A stretch of DNA of 64,000 nt from F23-B02 sp963620985 (lineage in GTDB: Bacteria > Bacillota > Clostridia > Oscillospirales > Oscillospiraceae). A program made the translations under genes and the position numbers. The notes under the pieces were generated by a model. The model saw only the letters and a list, made by a program, of their open reading frames with translations. It did not search any database and was not told where the DNA came from. The stretch covers positions 33,675 through 97,674 of the forward strand of contig CAVFCI010000001.1 in NCBI GenBank assembly GCA_963620985.1. Direction: 5' to 3'. Shown here piece by piece: positions 23,070-32,061 of the stretch (positions are counted from its first letter, which is position 1; each line of letters starts with the position of its first letter).

Positions 23070-23975
23070 TTATGCACGGAAAAAGTCAAGGCAGCGCTGC
23101 CTGTAATCGGGAGCCTCGTCGTATACGCCGTGGCCGTAGCCCTCATCGTAAAGATAAAGCTCGCAGCCGAGAGCCTCGGCTATCTGCTCCGAGCCCTCCG
23201 CCGTTACGACACCGTCGCCCTCCGAGCCTATAACGAGCACGGGGCATTTTATGCCAGAGAGCTCATCATAGCAGTCGAAGGTCCTGCATGCCTCGGCAAG
23301 GATGATAAAGCGCTCGTACTCCTTGTCGCTTATGCCTGCGTTCATGGATATGAGCGTATCGCGGTAGCTCTCAAGCGTTGCCTCGGAGTAAACATTGTCA
23401 ACAAAGCTTTCCAGCAGCTCTGTCTCCTGCTTTGCCTCGGCGAGGCTTATCCACTCGTCGACGATTCCGTTAAAGCAGTCGTTCGGCTTTGCCAGCGTCG
23501 AGCCGAGGATCATTTTGTGCACGAGCTCGGGAAAGTCGATGGCGAGATACTGCGCTATCATGCCGCCCTGAGACGCGCCGAAAACGTCGGCGTTTTCAAT
23601 GCCGAGCGCCTTCATTGCCGCAGCTGTGTCGGCTGCCATGTTGCGCACGGTGTAGCCCTCGGAGATATCCTTGGCTCTGTCGAAAAGATACACGGTGTAT
23701 TCCTCGGAAAAGTCCTTGTACGCCTCCGCTATGGCATCAGCCGAGCCCATCACACTGTGGACAGACAGGCCGGGCAGTATGACAAAGGTCTTTTCGCCGC
23801 TGCCGAATACGATATAATCCATTTCCATACCTCCGGAAGAAACTGTTTTTACGCTTGCAGCCGCTGCCGGAGCGGCGGTCGGCTCCGGCGTGGGCTCGGG
23901 CTGACCGCTGCTCTGACAGGCGGTGATGCCGAGCAGCATCAAGGCTGCAATAAGTGCAGAGATAAATCTTTTCAT
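23070..23975 (-). CDS. Alpha/beta hydrolase lipoprotein
   Basis: A 301-residue lipoprotein with lipobox LGITAC (Cys 20) and a short Pro/Glu/Ala linker. The hydrolase core has the nucleophile elbow VFGASQGGMIAQ, acid region VIGSEGDGVVTA, and catalytic histidine in YGHGVYDEAPDY. All three of the Ser-Asp-His triad are present, so it should be an active esterase, lipase or peptidase on the outer face of the membrane. Substrate unknown. AAGGAG lies 6 nt before ATG. It sits 10 nt downstream of the C69 dipeptidase gene and is likely co-transcribed with it. Confidence 0.9.
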   Translation of the reverse strand: MKRFISALIAALMLLGITACQSSGQPEPTPEPTAAPAAAASVKTVSSGGMEMDYIVFGSGEKTFVILPGLSVHSVMGSADAIAEAYKDFSEEYTVYLFDRAKDISEGYTVRNMAADTAAAMKALGIENADVFGASQGGMIAQYLAIDFPELVHKMILGSTLAKPNDCFNGIVDEWISLAEAKQETELLESFVDNVYSEATLESYRDTLISMNAGISDKEYERFIILAEACRTFDCYDELSGIKCPVLVIGSEGDGVVTAEGSEQIAEALGCELYLYDEGYGHGVYDEAPDYRQRCLDFFRA

Positions 23976-23985
23976 TGTATGCTCC

Positions 23986-25722
23986 TTACTCGGCAGCTCC
24001 GCGCTTTTTGACGATGATGATAACGACTGCCGCTATAACGACCACTGCCGCAGCCACGATGGCGATCGTCTGAGAGGAAACAGAGGTGGAATCAGAGCTG
24101 CTGCTGTTATCCGCAGCCTCGGGCAGCTTACCGTAGGCGGAGGCATCCAGCGTTACGGTCAGAGGATCGACCTGCTTGAGCTCGTCTATGACCTCGTGGG
24201 TCTCGGGGTTTCTTCCGTTTTTCATGGTGTTGCTGTTTTTGCTCATGTACCAGCGAACATCGTTGAGAAGCTGACCGGCATCGTCAAAGGCCTGCTCCTG
24301 CACCGAGTTGCAGTAATCGGTTATGTACTGCTTTGCCGCCGCACTGTCGCCGAGGGAGGCGGCGGTGCTGAGCACGGTCTGCATGCTCTCGGTCATGAGC
24401 GTTTCGGCCTGATGCCAGTATGCGCGCACGGGCTGACCGTAGATCTTGTATGCGCTTTTCTCAACGCCGAGGGTGTTGAGCTCCTTGAAGCGGTAGTAGG
24501 GGTAAAGCTGAGTGTCGAATATACCGGCCTCCTCAGCCGTCTGACTGCGGGCGTAGGGGGCACTGATGCTCGTCGCGGCATTAGATATAGGAACGAATAC
24601 GCCGTACAGCGCAGGACCGGTGCTCTCCCAAGTCACGCAGGACATGTCCGCGGGAAGGTCGGGGTATATCTGCGCAATATGCACGCTCAGCGCGGTGTCG
24701 GTTCCGATAACGCGCATATCCGTGCGGCCAGTCTCGTCGGGGCTGTATTCCGTGCCCTCGTAGCGGTTGCGCATGATCTCCATAACGTCGAGCAGCGAGA
24801 TCTTCTCATCTGGCGCAAAGCACAGGGGATAGAGCGCGGACTTGTCGTAATCGCCGTAGGCGGAGGGAGCCATGAGCTGATGCGCTATCCACGTTCTCAT
24901 GTGGGAGTAGTTCGTAACGACCTCGTCGCCGGAGTAGGTAGCCAGCAGGTTGAGCTCGCCGTCCTCGCCGTACACTGCAAAGCCCTTGTCCTTTGCAAGG
25001 CTCTCAAGCTCCTTGGAGAGTATGCAGTCGGAGTAGTCCGAAACATATTCAAGCGAAAACTCGTTTCCGAAAGCGCATACCTTGTCATCGGGCAGCTTTA
25101 CAGCCGCGTACTGGTGACCGCTGTACATCTCGATGTACCATGCCTCCTTCTGGTCGGCGATAAGAGCGATATTGACCTCGCTGCTGCCGTAGGTGTCGAT
25201 AAGAGACAGCAGGACCTCAACGCCCTCTCTGGCTGTGGCGCTCTGGCAGGTCACAAGATCAACGGCGGTGAACTCGGACAGGCCGTGCTCTATAAGAGGA
25301 TCGGCCTCAAGCGCTGCGGCGTTTGAAAACGAGGTGATGGACATTATCATAGCAACGCCGTATTCGTTCGTGCAGACCGTCGCGTCGCTGCCGAGGCCGT
25401 TTGCAGCCGTAGCGCTTTCCATCCACGGGGTAGAGGTGTAGCGATAGGTGGTGTCGGGCAGCTCCGCGAACACCGTCTTGTCGTTATCGACGGGCATCGT
25501 TCTTCCCGATTTGTTCTCGACGCGCTCGGTAATGGTCACATAGTTTGCCCAAACGTCCTGATAGTCATTGGATTTGGCCATGATCACCGTGCCGTCGGCG
25601 CTGGCCTTCGAGCCTACATACACCGCAGTGCAGGCGTAAGCTTGAGCTGCTCCGGCGCATACGAAGGTAAACGCCAAAGCAAGTGCGCATATCATGCGCA
25701 TAAGTCCGTGTCTTTTTTTCAT
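23986..25722 (-). CDS. C69 family dipeptidase, cell-surface
   Basis: A 578-residue Ntn-type hydrolase of peptidase family C69 (PepD-like). Signal peptide MKKRHGLMRMICALALAFTF ends before AYACTAVYVGSKAS; the Cys at ACTAVYVG is the predicted N-terminal nucleophile after processing. Conserved segments are DGTVIMAKSNDYQ, TNEYGVAMIMSITSF, SEVNIALIADQKEAWYIEMYS, and RTWIAHQLM. A C-terminal membrane helix (TIAIVAAAVVVIAAVVIIIV) followed by KKRGAAE anchors it. Most C69 enzymes are cytoplasmic or secreted dipeptidases; the tail anchor is a surface variant common in Clostridia. AAGGAG precedes the start. It is followed by a lipoprotein hydrolase and an MFS transporter, suggesting extracellular peptide processing and uptake. 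Confidence 0.93.
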   Translation of the reverse strand: MKKRHGLMRMICALALAFTFVCAGAAQAYACTAVYVGSKASADGTVIMAKSNDYQDVWANYVTITERVENKSGRTMPVDNDKTVFAELPDTTYRYTSTPWMESATAANGLGSDATVCTNEYGVAMIMSITSFSNAAALEADPLIEHGLSEFTAVDLVTCQSATAREGVEVLLSLIDTYGSSEVNIALIADQKEAWYIEMYSGHQYAAVKLPDDKVCAFGNEFSLEYVSDYSDCILSKELESLAKDKGFAVYGEDGELNLLATYSGDEVVTNYSHMRTWIAHQLMAPSAYGDYDKSALYPLCFAPDEKISLLDVMEIMRNRYEGTEYSPDETGRTDMRVIGTDTALSVHIAQIYPDLPADMSCVTWESTGPALYGVFVPISNAATSISAPYARSQTAEEAGIFDTQLYPYYRFKELNTLGVEKSAYKIYGQPVRAYWHQAETLMTESMQTVLSTAASLGDSAAAKQYITDYCNSVQEQAFDDAGQLLNDVRWYMSKNSNTMKNGRNPETHEVIDELKQVDPLTVTLDASAYGKLPEAADNSSSSDSTSVSSQTIAIVAAAVVVIAAVVIIIVKKRGAAE

Positions 25723-25766
25723 GATCCCTTTTCTCCTTATTTATATTTGTTATATATAAACGGTAC

Positions 25767-26396
25767 TCAGCCGAGGCTCATACCGTTTGCCAGAACATAT
25801 GCGGTAAAGATACCGGCAAGTATAAACGCAAGCAGAATGGATACGAGGCGGTATTTTTTCTCCGTCTGGATATAAAAGCTCATTATAAATATGGATGCAT
25901 AGCAGACTATGCCGCTCAGAAGGTGATGCGGGAAGCTGTGAAATGCTCGGTAGAAGTAGGAAACGCCCATAAAAGCCTGTATCGTGTTTCCCAGACCGAG
26001 TATAACGGCTCCGAGCAGGCTCTGCTTCTTGCATTGATACGCTATAAAGCCGCCAGGCAGGGTGAGGAAGGTCGCGGGAAGCCAGATGCTGCTGTAGTAA
26101 TACCATGCCTTATCGACCGTGAGCGATCCGAACAGTATCTGAACTATATATACGAGCGGCTGGCTTATAAGGAAGAACACAAAGCATTTGAGCATTGCCT
26201 CCCAGCCCTTGCTGCAGTTGACGACTACAATGACGGCGAAAATGACCCACCACTCGTAGCTTATGCCTATATCCTGAAACGAGGTCTCGTCAAAAATGTC
26301 CACAAGCATCACAAGGCCGGTGTAAACGCCCGCGGCGACTGCAAAAAGTATCACCGTGAGCCAGCTCATTTTCAGGCTTCCGTACAGCTTTTTCAT
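25767..26396 (-). CDS. Multi-pass membrane protein of unknown function
   Basis: A 209-residue integral membrane protein with about six hydrophobic segments. Notable residues are EWWVIFAVIVVVNCSKGWEA near the start, LPGGFIAYQCKKQSLLGAV in the middle, and a short C-terminus. I recognise a family of small Clostridia membrane proteins annotated only as hypothetical. There is no signature for transport or catalysis. GGAGGATATAA fixes the start. It is the first gene of the minus-strand group running to 17578, 44 nt from the C69 dipeptidase gene. Confidence 0.75.
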   Translation of the reverse strand: MKKLYGSLKMSWLTVILFAVAAGVYTGLVMLVDIFDETSFQDIGISYEWWVIFAVIVVVNCSKGWEAMLKCFVFFLISQPLVYIVQILFGSLTVDKAWYYYSSIWLPATFLTLPGGFIAYQCKKQSLLGAVILGLGNTIQAFMGVSYFYRAFHSFPHHLLSGIVCYASIFIMSFYIQTEKKYRLVSILLAFILAGIFTAYVLANGMSLG

Positions 26397-26734
26397 TTAT
26401 ATCCTCCGTGAACCGGCTCCGCGCGGCGCTTCAAAAACGCACATCAGCGCAGCGAAATTATTTAATCAAGTCAGTATATCAAATAAACATTAAATAAGCA
26501 ATATTGCAGTGTTAAATTGCAATCAAAAAATTATAACCGACAGGCTGTGAATGGCGCGGCAGGAAATGACCGTCAGAGCTTTGGACCGCATCGGATAACA
26601 TAATATTTCGCTCCTGAATTTAACAATTTTACACTAAGGAAACAAAAGACGCTCAAATTAAATAACAGTCCGCAAAATTTCGTTAACAAAGCATGGCTTA
26701 ACGGAATTTTTTTTGATTTTCTATACAAAAATTA
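26397..26734. other. Divergent intergenic region
   Basis: About 340 nt of AT-rich DNA between divergent genes. It should hold the promoter of the minus-strand operon. I see no ORF with a ribosome binding site, no clear terminator and no recognisable RNA family. A short GC-rich patch lies near 26540-26595, without a convincing stem. Confidence 0.5.
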
Positions 26735-26763
26735 TGGAATTATAACAAATATGGTGCTATACT
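26735..26763 (+). promoter_or_regulatory. Putative promoter for the NUDIX gene
   Basis: TGCTATACT is an extended -10 element (TATACT at 26758). TGGAAT lies 17 nt upstream as a poor -35. The start codon is 48 nt downstream. Confidence 0.5.
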
Positions 26764-26810
26764 GTATGAGCATTATGTAAAGTAAATAATTATTTTTCCC
26801 GAGGCGCATT

Positions 26811-27353
26811 ATGAGCTATATTGAGAAGAGAATAGACAGTGAGCAAATGTACAGCGGCGTTATTGTGAACGTCCGTCTCGACCACGCAGAGCTTTGCGAC
26901 GGAAGGATCGTCAAGCGCGAGGTCGTCGAGCATCCGGGCGGCGCAACGATATTGCCGCTTGACGACGAGGGCTATTGCTACTGCGTCCGTCAGTTCCGCT
27001 ATCCTTATCAGAAGGAGCTCCTTGAAGCGCCTGCCGGCAAGCTTGAGCCCGGCGAGGATCCGATGGAATGCGCCGTGCGCGAGCTGTCCGAGGAGACGGG
27101 CTTTACCGCCGATGAGATCATAAGCCTCGGAGAGGACTACACCTCGCCCGGCTTTTCTACCGAAACGCTGCACATCTATCTCGCCCGCGGACTTCACAGA
27201 GGCGCTATGCACCTTGACGACGGCGAGTTCCTGAGCGTAGAGCGTCACCATATCGATGAGCTGACAGAGCTTGTCATGGACGGTACGATAGCCGATGGCA
27301 AAACGGTAATTGCGGTCTTGAAGGCAAAACGCCTTTTGGAAAGCGAAAAATAG
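26811..27353 (+). CDS. NUDIX hydrolase, ADP-ribose pyrophosphatase type
   Basis: A 180-residue cytoplasmic enzyme with a complete Nudix box, GKLEPGEDPMECAVRELSEETG (residues 75-97 by my count), fitting GX5EX7REUXEEXGU. The flanking elements (EHPGGATILPLDDEGYCYCV, then RQFRYPYQKELLEAPAGKL) match the ADP-ribose/ADP-sugar pyrophosphatase subfamily, which cleaves ADP-ribose to AMP and ribose-5-phosphate. The start lies after CCCGAGGCGC, a modest ribosome binding site. It is monocistronic as far as seen; a separate promoter precedes murA. Confidence 0.93.
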   Translation: MSYIEKRIDSEQMYSGVIVNVRLDHAELCDGRIVKREVVEHPGGATILPLDDEGYCYCVRQFRYPYQKELLEAPAGKLEPGEDPMECAVRELSEETGFTADEIISLGEDYTSPGFSTETLHIYLARGLHRGAMHLDDGEFLSVERHHIDELTELVMDGTIADGKTVIAVLKAKRLLESEK

Positions 27354-27376
27354 TTACGATTTGTTTACATTGCTAA

Positions 27377-27405
27377 TTGCCTTGACATATGCGTCATGCT
27401 ATAAT
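27377..27405 (+). promoter_or_regulatory. Promoter upstream of murA
   Basis: TTGCCT and TATAAT are separated by 17 nt, with a TGC extended -10. TTGACA, a perfect -35 hexamer, overlaps but would leave only a 12-nt spacer and is not used here. Confidence 0.75.
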
Positions 27406-27444
27406 AACAAACCGGTGAGCTAACACCGACGAAAGGTGCATTAT

Positions 27445-28749
27445 ATGGAAAAATACGTCATAAACGGTGGAAAACCGCTTCAGGGCGAGGTAGATATAAG
27501 CGGAGCAAAGAACGCGGCGGTCGCTATAATTCCGGCGGCGCTGATGGTGGACGGTGTCTGCCGCATAGAAAATATGCCGCAGATCAGCGATACGGATATG
27601 CTTCTGACGATACTGTCTCAGCTCGGAGCCGAGGTCAGGATGATCTGCCCCGGCACTATAGAGATAGACAGCCGCAATGTCCATTTCTGCGACGCTCCTT
27701 TTGAGCTCATGCGCAAGATCCGCGCCTCGTATTATCTCATCGGCGCGATGCTCGGCAGATTCGGCAGCGCAAAGACTACCATGCCCGGCGGCTGCAACTT
27801 CGGCGTTCGTCCCATCGACCAGCATATAAAGGGCATGACGGCGCTCGGCGCGGAGGTCGATGTCCGCAATGGCTTTGTCTATGCCGAGGCATCAGACGGC
27901 AAGCTGCACGGCGCGAAGATATACCTCGATAAGGTCTCCGTCGGCGCAACGATGAATATCATCCTGGCGGCGACCATGGCAAGCGGCAGAACGATAATCG
28001 AAAACGCGGCAAGAGAGCCGCATATAGTAGACCTTGCAAACTTCCTCAACTCCATGGGCGCGGATGTGCGCGGCGCGGGCACGGATACCGTCAAGGTAAA
28101 CGGTGTTGAGCGCCTGCACGGCGGCAGCTACTCCATTATCCCCGACCAGATCGAGGCAGGGACATACATGGTAGCGGCAGCGGCCACCGGCGGCGAGGTG
28201 CTCGTCAGGAATGTCATTCCCAAGCATCTGGAGTGCATTTCAGCCAAGCTGCGCGAGACCGGCACTATAGTTCAGGAGTATGAGGACTCTGTCCTCGTCA
28301 AGGGCAACGGACACCTGCGCAAGGCAAATGTGAAGACCCTGCCATATCCCGGCTTTCCGACGGATATGCAGCCGCAGATGGGGGCGCTTCTTTGCATGGC
28401 AAACGGCACGAGCGTCATAACCGAGGGCATTTACGATAACCGTTTTAAATATGTAAACGAGCTGCGCAAGATGGGCGCGGATATTCAGGTTGACGGACGC
28501 ATAGCCATTTTTGAGGGCGGCGCGAAGCTCACTGGAGCTCCCGTCATGGCCTGCGACCTCAGAGCGGGCGCGGCAATGGTCATTGCCGGTCTGTGCGCCA
28601 GCGGCAAGACAGAGATAGAGGATATACATTTTATCGAGCGCGGCTATGAAAACTTCGTCGGAAAGCTCAGAAAGCTCGGCGCGGACATCAGCATCGTCAC
28701 ATATCCCGACGAGCCGGAGCTGCGCGAAAAAGTAATATCGGTGGGATAA
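27445..28749 (+). CDS. murA: UDP-N-acetylglucosamine 1-carboxyvinyltransferase MurA
   Basis: This 434-residue cytoplasmic enzyme transfers enolpyruvate from PEP to UDP-GlcNAc, the first committed step in peptidoglycan synthesis. The N-terminus is MEKYVINGGKPLQGEVDIS and the catalytic cysteine lies in TMPGGCNFGVRPIDQH near residue 116, so it should be fosfomycin-sensitive. Other conserved blocks are SGAKNAA, KVSVGATMNIILAAT, and GFPTDMQPQM. ATG 27445 is preferred to 27436 because AAAGGTG lies 6-7 nt upstream. It precedes the WalJ-like protein gene by 7 nt and both are probably co-transcribed. Confidence 0.97.
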   Translation: MEKYVINGGKPLQGEVDISGAKNAAVAIIPAALMVDGVCRIENMPQISDTDMLLTILSQLGAEVRMICPGTIEIDSRNVHFCDAPFELMRKIRASYYLIGAMLGRFGSAKTTMPGGCNFGVRPIDQHIKGMTALGAEVDVRNGFVYAEASDGKLHGAKIYLDKVSVGATMNIILAATMASGRTIIENAAREPHIVDLANFLNSMGADVRGAGTDTVKVNGVERLHGGSYSIIPDQIEAGTYMVAAAATGGEVLVRNVIPKHLECISAKLRETGTIVQEYEDSVLVKGNGHLRKANVKTLPYPGFPTDMQPQMGALLCMANGTSVITEGIYDNRFKYVNELRKMGADIQVDGRIAIFEGGAKLTGAPVMACDLRAGAAMVIAGLCASGKTEIEDIHFIERGYENFVGKLRKLGADISIVTYPDEPELREKVISVG

Positions 28750-28756
28750 ACAAAAT

Positions 28757-29542
28757 ATGCGTATAGTGACTTTTGCCAGCGGCTCTTCGGGCAATTGCAG
28801 CCTCGTTTCTGAGGGCAAAGCGAATATACTTATAGATGCGGGGATATCCATGCGCAGAACGCTTGCCGCTCTTGCGCAGCTCGGACTTACTCCGCAGGAT
28901 CTGTGCGGAGTGCTCATAACCCATGAGCACTCCGATCATATTTCGGGGCTTTCGATGCTCATAAAGCATCATGACCTTAGTGTGTTCGCGCCAAAGCCTC
29001 TCTGCGAGGAGCTCTGCCGCTTAAAGCCGGATATAAAACATGATTTGAATAACATACCCGAGGACGACAAATTTGAGCTCGGCGGTATTGAGCTCGGCTG
29101 CTTTAAAACTATGCATGACGCGGCCTACAGCGTCGGCTACCGCTTCGAGGGCGAACAGACGCTCGGCTTTGCGACAGATACCGGCAGCATAAACGATGAG
29201 CTTCTGGAAGGACTCGAGGGAGCGCAGCTTGCGCTTATCGAGGCAAACCATGATATACAAATGCTCAAAAACGGACCTTATCCGTACTTTCTGAAAAGCA
29301 GGATACTTGCTCCCACAGGACATTTATCCAATGACGACAGCGCCTTGCTTGCAAATTATCTTGCATCTCACGGCGCAAGGCATATAATATTAGGGCACTT
29401 GAGCCGCGATAACGACACGCCCGAGCTTGCTCTCGGAGCGGTCAGATCGGCGGTTTCGAGCGAAAATGTGCAAATTAGTGTCGCTCCGGCAAATAATATG
29501 CTTGCAGTGGAGGCATGTGAGAGGGTACAATGCTCAATATAA
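28757..29542 (+). CDS. MBL-fold metallo-hydrolase (YycJ/WalJ-like)
   Basis: A 261-residue metallo-beta-lactamase-fold protein with the HxHxDH metal motif ITHEHSDHISGL near residue 57, further ligands FATDTG and EANHD, and a C-terminal GHLSRDNDTP. WalJ/YycJ proteins are nucleases or hydrolases linked to cell wall and DNA metabolism and often found next to rlmH. GGATAAACAAA gives only a weak ribosome binding site, so coupling to murA is likely. The stop overlaps the rlmH start by 13 nt. Confidence 0.92.
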   Translation: MRIVTFASGSSGNCSLVSEGKANILIDAGISMRRTLAALAQLGLTPQDLCGVLITHEHSDHISGLSMLIKHHDLSVFAPKPLCEELCRLKPDIKHDLNNIPEDDKFELGGIELGCFKTMHDAAYSVGYRFEGEQTLGFATDTGSINDELLEGLEGAQLALIEANHDIQMLKNGPYPYFLKSRILAPTGHLSNDDSALLANYLASHGARHIILGHLSRDNDTPELALGAVRSAVSSENVQISVAPANNMLAVEACERVQCSI

Positions 29543-30012
29543 GGATAGTGTGCGTCGGAAGGCTCAGGGAGCAGTTTTACATAGATGCGTTCAACGAATA
29601 CTCAAAGCGCCTGTCGGCCTGCTGCAAGCTTGAATGCATAGAGCTGAGTGAAACAAAGCTGGGCTCCTCGCCGTCAGATAAGGAGATAGCCGCGGCGCTG
29701 GATAAGGAAGCGGCGGAGATAGAGCGCACTCTCGGCAGGGATGCCTATGTCATCGCCATGTGCGTCGAAGGCAGGCAGCTTAAAAGCGAGGCCTTCGCGC
29801 AGAGGATAAGCTCCCTTGCCGTGTCCGGCAGGGGAAGGCTGTGCTTTGTCATCGGCGGCTCGTTCGGCCTGTCGCCGAGAATAAAGCAGCGGGCGGACAT
29901 GCGCCTGAGCATGAGTGAAATGACCTTTCCGCATCACCTTGCGCGGGTCATGCTCGCAGAGCAGCTCTATCGCGCCTTCAAGATAATCGAGGGCTCGAAA
30001 TATCACAAATAA
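29530..30012 (+). CDS. rlmH: 23S rRNA (pseudouridine-1915-N3)-methyltransferase RlmH
   Basis: This 160-residue SPOUT-family methyltransferase modifies the helix 69 pseudouridine of 23S rRNA using SAM. The start region IRIVCVGRLREQFYIDAFNE, the knot element LCFVIGGSFGLS (SAM binding), and the C-terminal LSMSEMTFPHHLARVMLAEQ with LYRAFKIIEGSKYHK are nearly canonical. The length is normal. AGAGGG precedes ATG inside the previous gene. The pairing with a WalJ-like gene is conserved across Firmicutes. Confidence 0.97.
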   Translation: MLNIRIVCVGRLREQFYIDAFNEYSKRLSACCKLECIELSETKLGSSPSDKEIAAALDKEAAEIERTLGRDAYVIAMCVEGRQLKSEAFAQRISSLAVSGRGRLCFVIGGSFGLSPRIKQRADMRLSMSEMTFPHHLARVMLAEQLYRAFKIIEGSKYHK

Positions 30013-30023
30013 CGGAGGGAACA

Positions 30024-30347
30024 ATGGACGGAAAAGCAAGGCCCGAATGGGGCAGACGTATGACCGGCGAGCTTCTGAAGAAGTGGCCTAAGGACGAAAA
30101 CGGCGAGCCGGTCGAGCCGGTTTTTCTTATTCACTGCAAGTGCCTTGACATCAACGATGAAATGATAGTAAACTTACTTGAGGCGTATGGTATCCCGTGC
30201 ATCAGGCAGTATCCGAACGACGGCGACTTTGGCCGCCTCATCCTCGGAACGAGCGGCACGGGCGTTGAGATATATGTTCCGAAGACAATGTACGAGGACG
30301 CTGTCAATTTAAGTGAAGGGAGCGCAGAATATGACGAGAAATTATAA
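30024..30347 (+). CDS. DUF2007-type small protein
   Basis: A 107-residue cytoplasmic protein. The segment from VFLIHCKCLDINDEMIVNLL through EAYGIPCIRQYPNDGDFGR to GVEIYVPKTMYEDAVNL resembles the DUF2007 (putative signal transducing) ferredoxin-like fold. Function is unknown. GGAGGGAACA lies 6 nt before ATG. The stop codon overlaps the start region of the phosphohexomutase gene by 17 nt, suggesting coupled translation. Confidence 0.8.
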   Translation: MDGKARPEWGRRMTGELLKKWPKDENGEPVEPVFLIHCKCLDINDEMIVNLLEAYGIPCIRQYPNDGDFGRLILGTSGTGVEIYVPKTMYEDAVNLSEGSAEYDEKL

Positions 30348-32061
30348 GGAAGAATATCAGAAGTGGCTGGACAGCCCCGCACTGAGCGAATCCGAGTGGG
30401 AGGAGCTCAACTCCATAGCAGACGACGAAAAGGAGATCGAAAGCCGCTTTTTCGCGCCGCTCGAGTTCGGCACTGCCGGACTGCGCGGAACGATGAAGCT
30501 CGGTCTGCATCAGATGAACGTCCATATCATCCGCCATGCGACTCAGGCCTTTGCAAACGTCATCAAGGCCGAGGGTGAGGACGCAATGAAAAAGGGCATA
30601 GCCATATGCTTTGACTGCCGCAACAACAGCGAGCTGTTCGCGCATGAGGCCGCCTGCGTCATGGCCGCAAACGGCATCCATGTCCGCATTTTTGACGCTC
30701 TGCGTCCCACGCCGGAGCTGAGCTTTGCCGTGCGCTATTACGGGACGACGGCGGGGCTGAACATAACCGCGTCGCACAATCCCAAGGAGTATAACGGCTA
30801 TAAGGTCTATTGGTCCGACGGTGCGCAGCTTCCGCCGCAGCACGCCGAGGCTATCGCGGAGCAGATGAGCAGGATAGATATATTCGATGATTTCGTCAGC
30901 TGCGATTTTGACGAGGCTCTCGCGCAGGGGAAGATGGAAATGATAGGCAGCGAGACCGACGAGGCGTACCTTGAGCGGGTGCTCGGACAGGCGATCAACA
31001 AGACTGTCGTCGCAAAAACCGCGCCGGAGCTCAGGATCGTCTACACGCCCTTCCACGGAGCCGGTCACAGGCTTGTCCCCGAGGCGCTGCACCGTCTGGG
31101 CATAACTCAGCTTTACCCCGTGCCCGAGCAGATGGTCATCGACGGCAATTTCCCCACGGTCGAAAGCCCCAATCCCGAAAATCCGGAGGGCTTTTATCTC
31201 GCGGTCGATCTCGCCAAAAAGGTCGGCAGCGACCTTATAATAGGAACAGACCCCGATTCCGACCGCATCGGCGTAATGGTGCGCTCGGGCGAGGACTATG
31301 TGTCCATCACCGGCAACCAGCTCGGCGTTCTGCTGCTCGACTATGTCATAAGCGCGCGCCGTGCAGCAGGCGCCCTGCCGGAGAACGCTGGAGCACTCAA
31401 GAGCATCGTCACCACCGAAATGGCAAAGACCGTCGCCGAAGCAAACGGCGTGCATTTTGAGGACACCTTTACGGGCTTCAAGTTCATGGCCGAGCGTATC
31501 GCCCAGTGGGAAAAGGCCGGAAGCTATAAATACATCTTCGCCTTTGAGGAGAGCTACGGCTATATGATGGGCGACTATGTCCGCGATAAGGACGCTGTCA
31601 CGGCTTCCATGATGGTCGCGGAGATGGCGGCTTACTATTACGACAAGGGCATGAACCTCAGTCAGGCGATGGAGAGCCTGTACGAAAAGTACGGACGCTA
31701 CGCCGAAAAGACCCTGAACCTCGTCATGCCCGGCCTCGACGGTCTTGCCAAAATGAAAAACCTCATGGCAGAGCTGCGCGGAAACCCGCCCAAGCAGATA
31801 GCAGGCGTTGAGGTGTTCAGGCTGCGCGATTATTCCGACGGCAGCATAAAGGTCCCCGAGCTCGGCGTTATGGGTCAGACCCCGATAAAGGGCTCGAACG
31901 TTCTGTACTTTGAGCTTGCCGACGCGACGAGCTTTATCGTCCGTCCCTCCGGCACAGAGCCCAAGGTCAAAGTCTATATCCTCTGCAAGGGCGCGGATAA
32001 GGCCGAATGCGACGCAAAGCTCGCAAAATATTCCGAATATGCAGAAGGCCTGAGAAAATGA
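30331..32061 (+). CDS. Alpha-phosphoglucomutase/phosphomannomutase
   Basis: A 576-residue cytoplasmic enzyme of the alpha-D-phosphohexomutase family, interconverting hexose 1- and 6-phosphates. The four signature loops are complete: active-site serine ITASHNPKEYNGYKV, metal loop GTDPDSDRIGV, sugar loop FAFEESYGYM, and phosphate loop RPSGTEPKVKVY. Length and the N-terminal KEEYQKWLDSP match the PgcA-type phosphoglucomutases of Gram-positives. ATG 30331 is chosen over 30313 because AAGGGAG lies 8-9 nt before it. The stop overlaps the chromate transporter start (ATGA). Confidence 0.95.
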   Translation: MTRNYKEEYQKWLDSPALSESEWEELNSIADDEKEIESRFFAPLEFGTAGLRGTMKLGLHQMNVHIIRHATQAFANVIKAEGEDAMKKGIAICFDCRNNSELFAHEAACVMAANGIHVRIFDALRPTPELSFAVRYYGTTAGLNITASHNPKEYNGYKVYWSDGAQLPPQHAEAIAEQMSRIDIFDDFVSCDFDEALAQGKMEMIGSETDEAYLERVLGQAINKTVVAKTAPELRIVYTPFHGAGHRLVPEALHRLGITQLYPVPEQMVIDGNFPTVESPNPENPEGFYLAVDLAKKVGSDLIIGTDPDSDRIGVMVRSGEDYVSITGNQLGVLLLDYVISARRAAGALPENAGALKSIVTTEMAKTVAEANGVHFEDTFTGFKFMAERIAQWEKAGSYKYIFAFEESYGYMMGDYVRDKDAVTASMMVAEMAAYYYDKGMNLSQAMESLYEKYGRYAEKTLNLVMPGLDGLAKMKNLMAELRGNPPKQIAGVEVFRLRDYSDGSIKVPELGVMGQTPIKGSNVLYFELADATSFIVRPSGTEPKVKVYILCKGADKAECDAKLAKYSEYAEGLRK

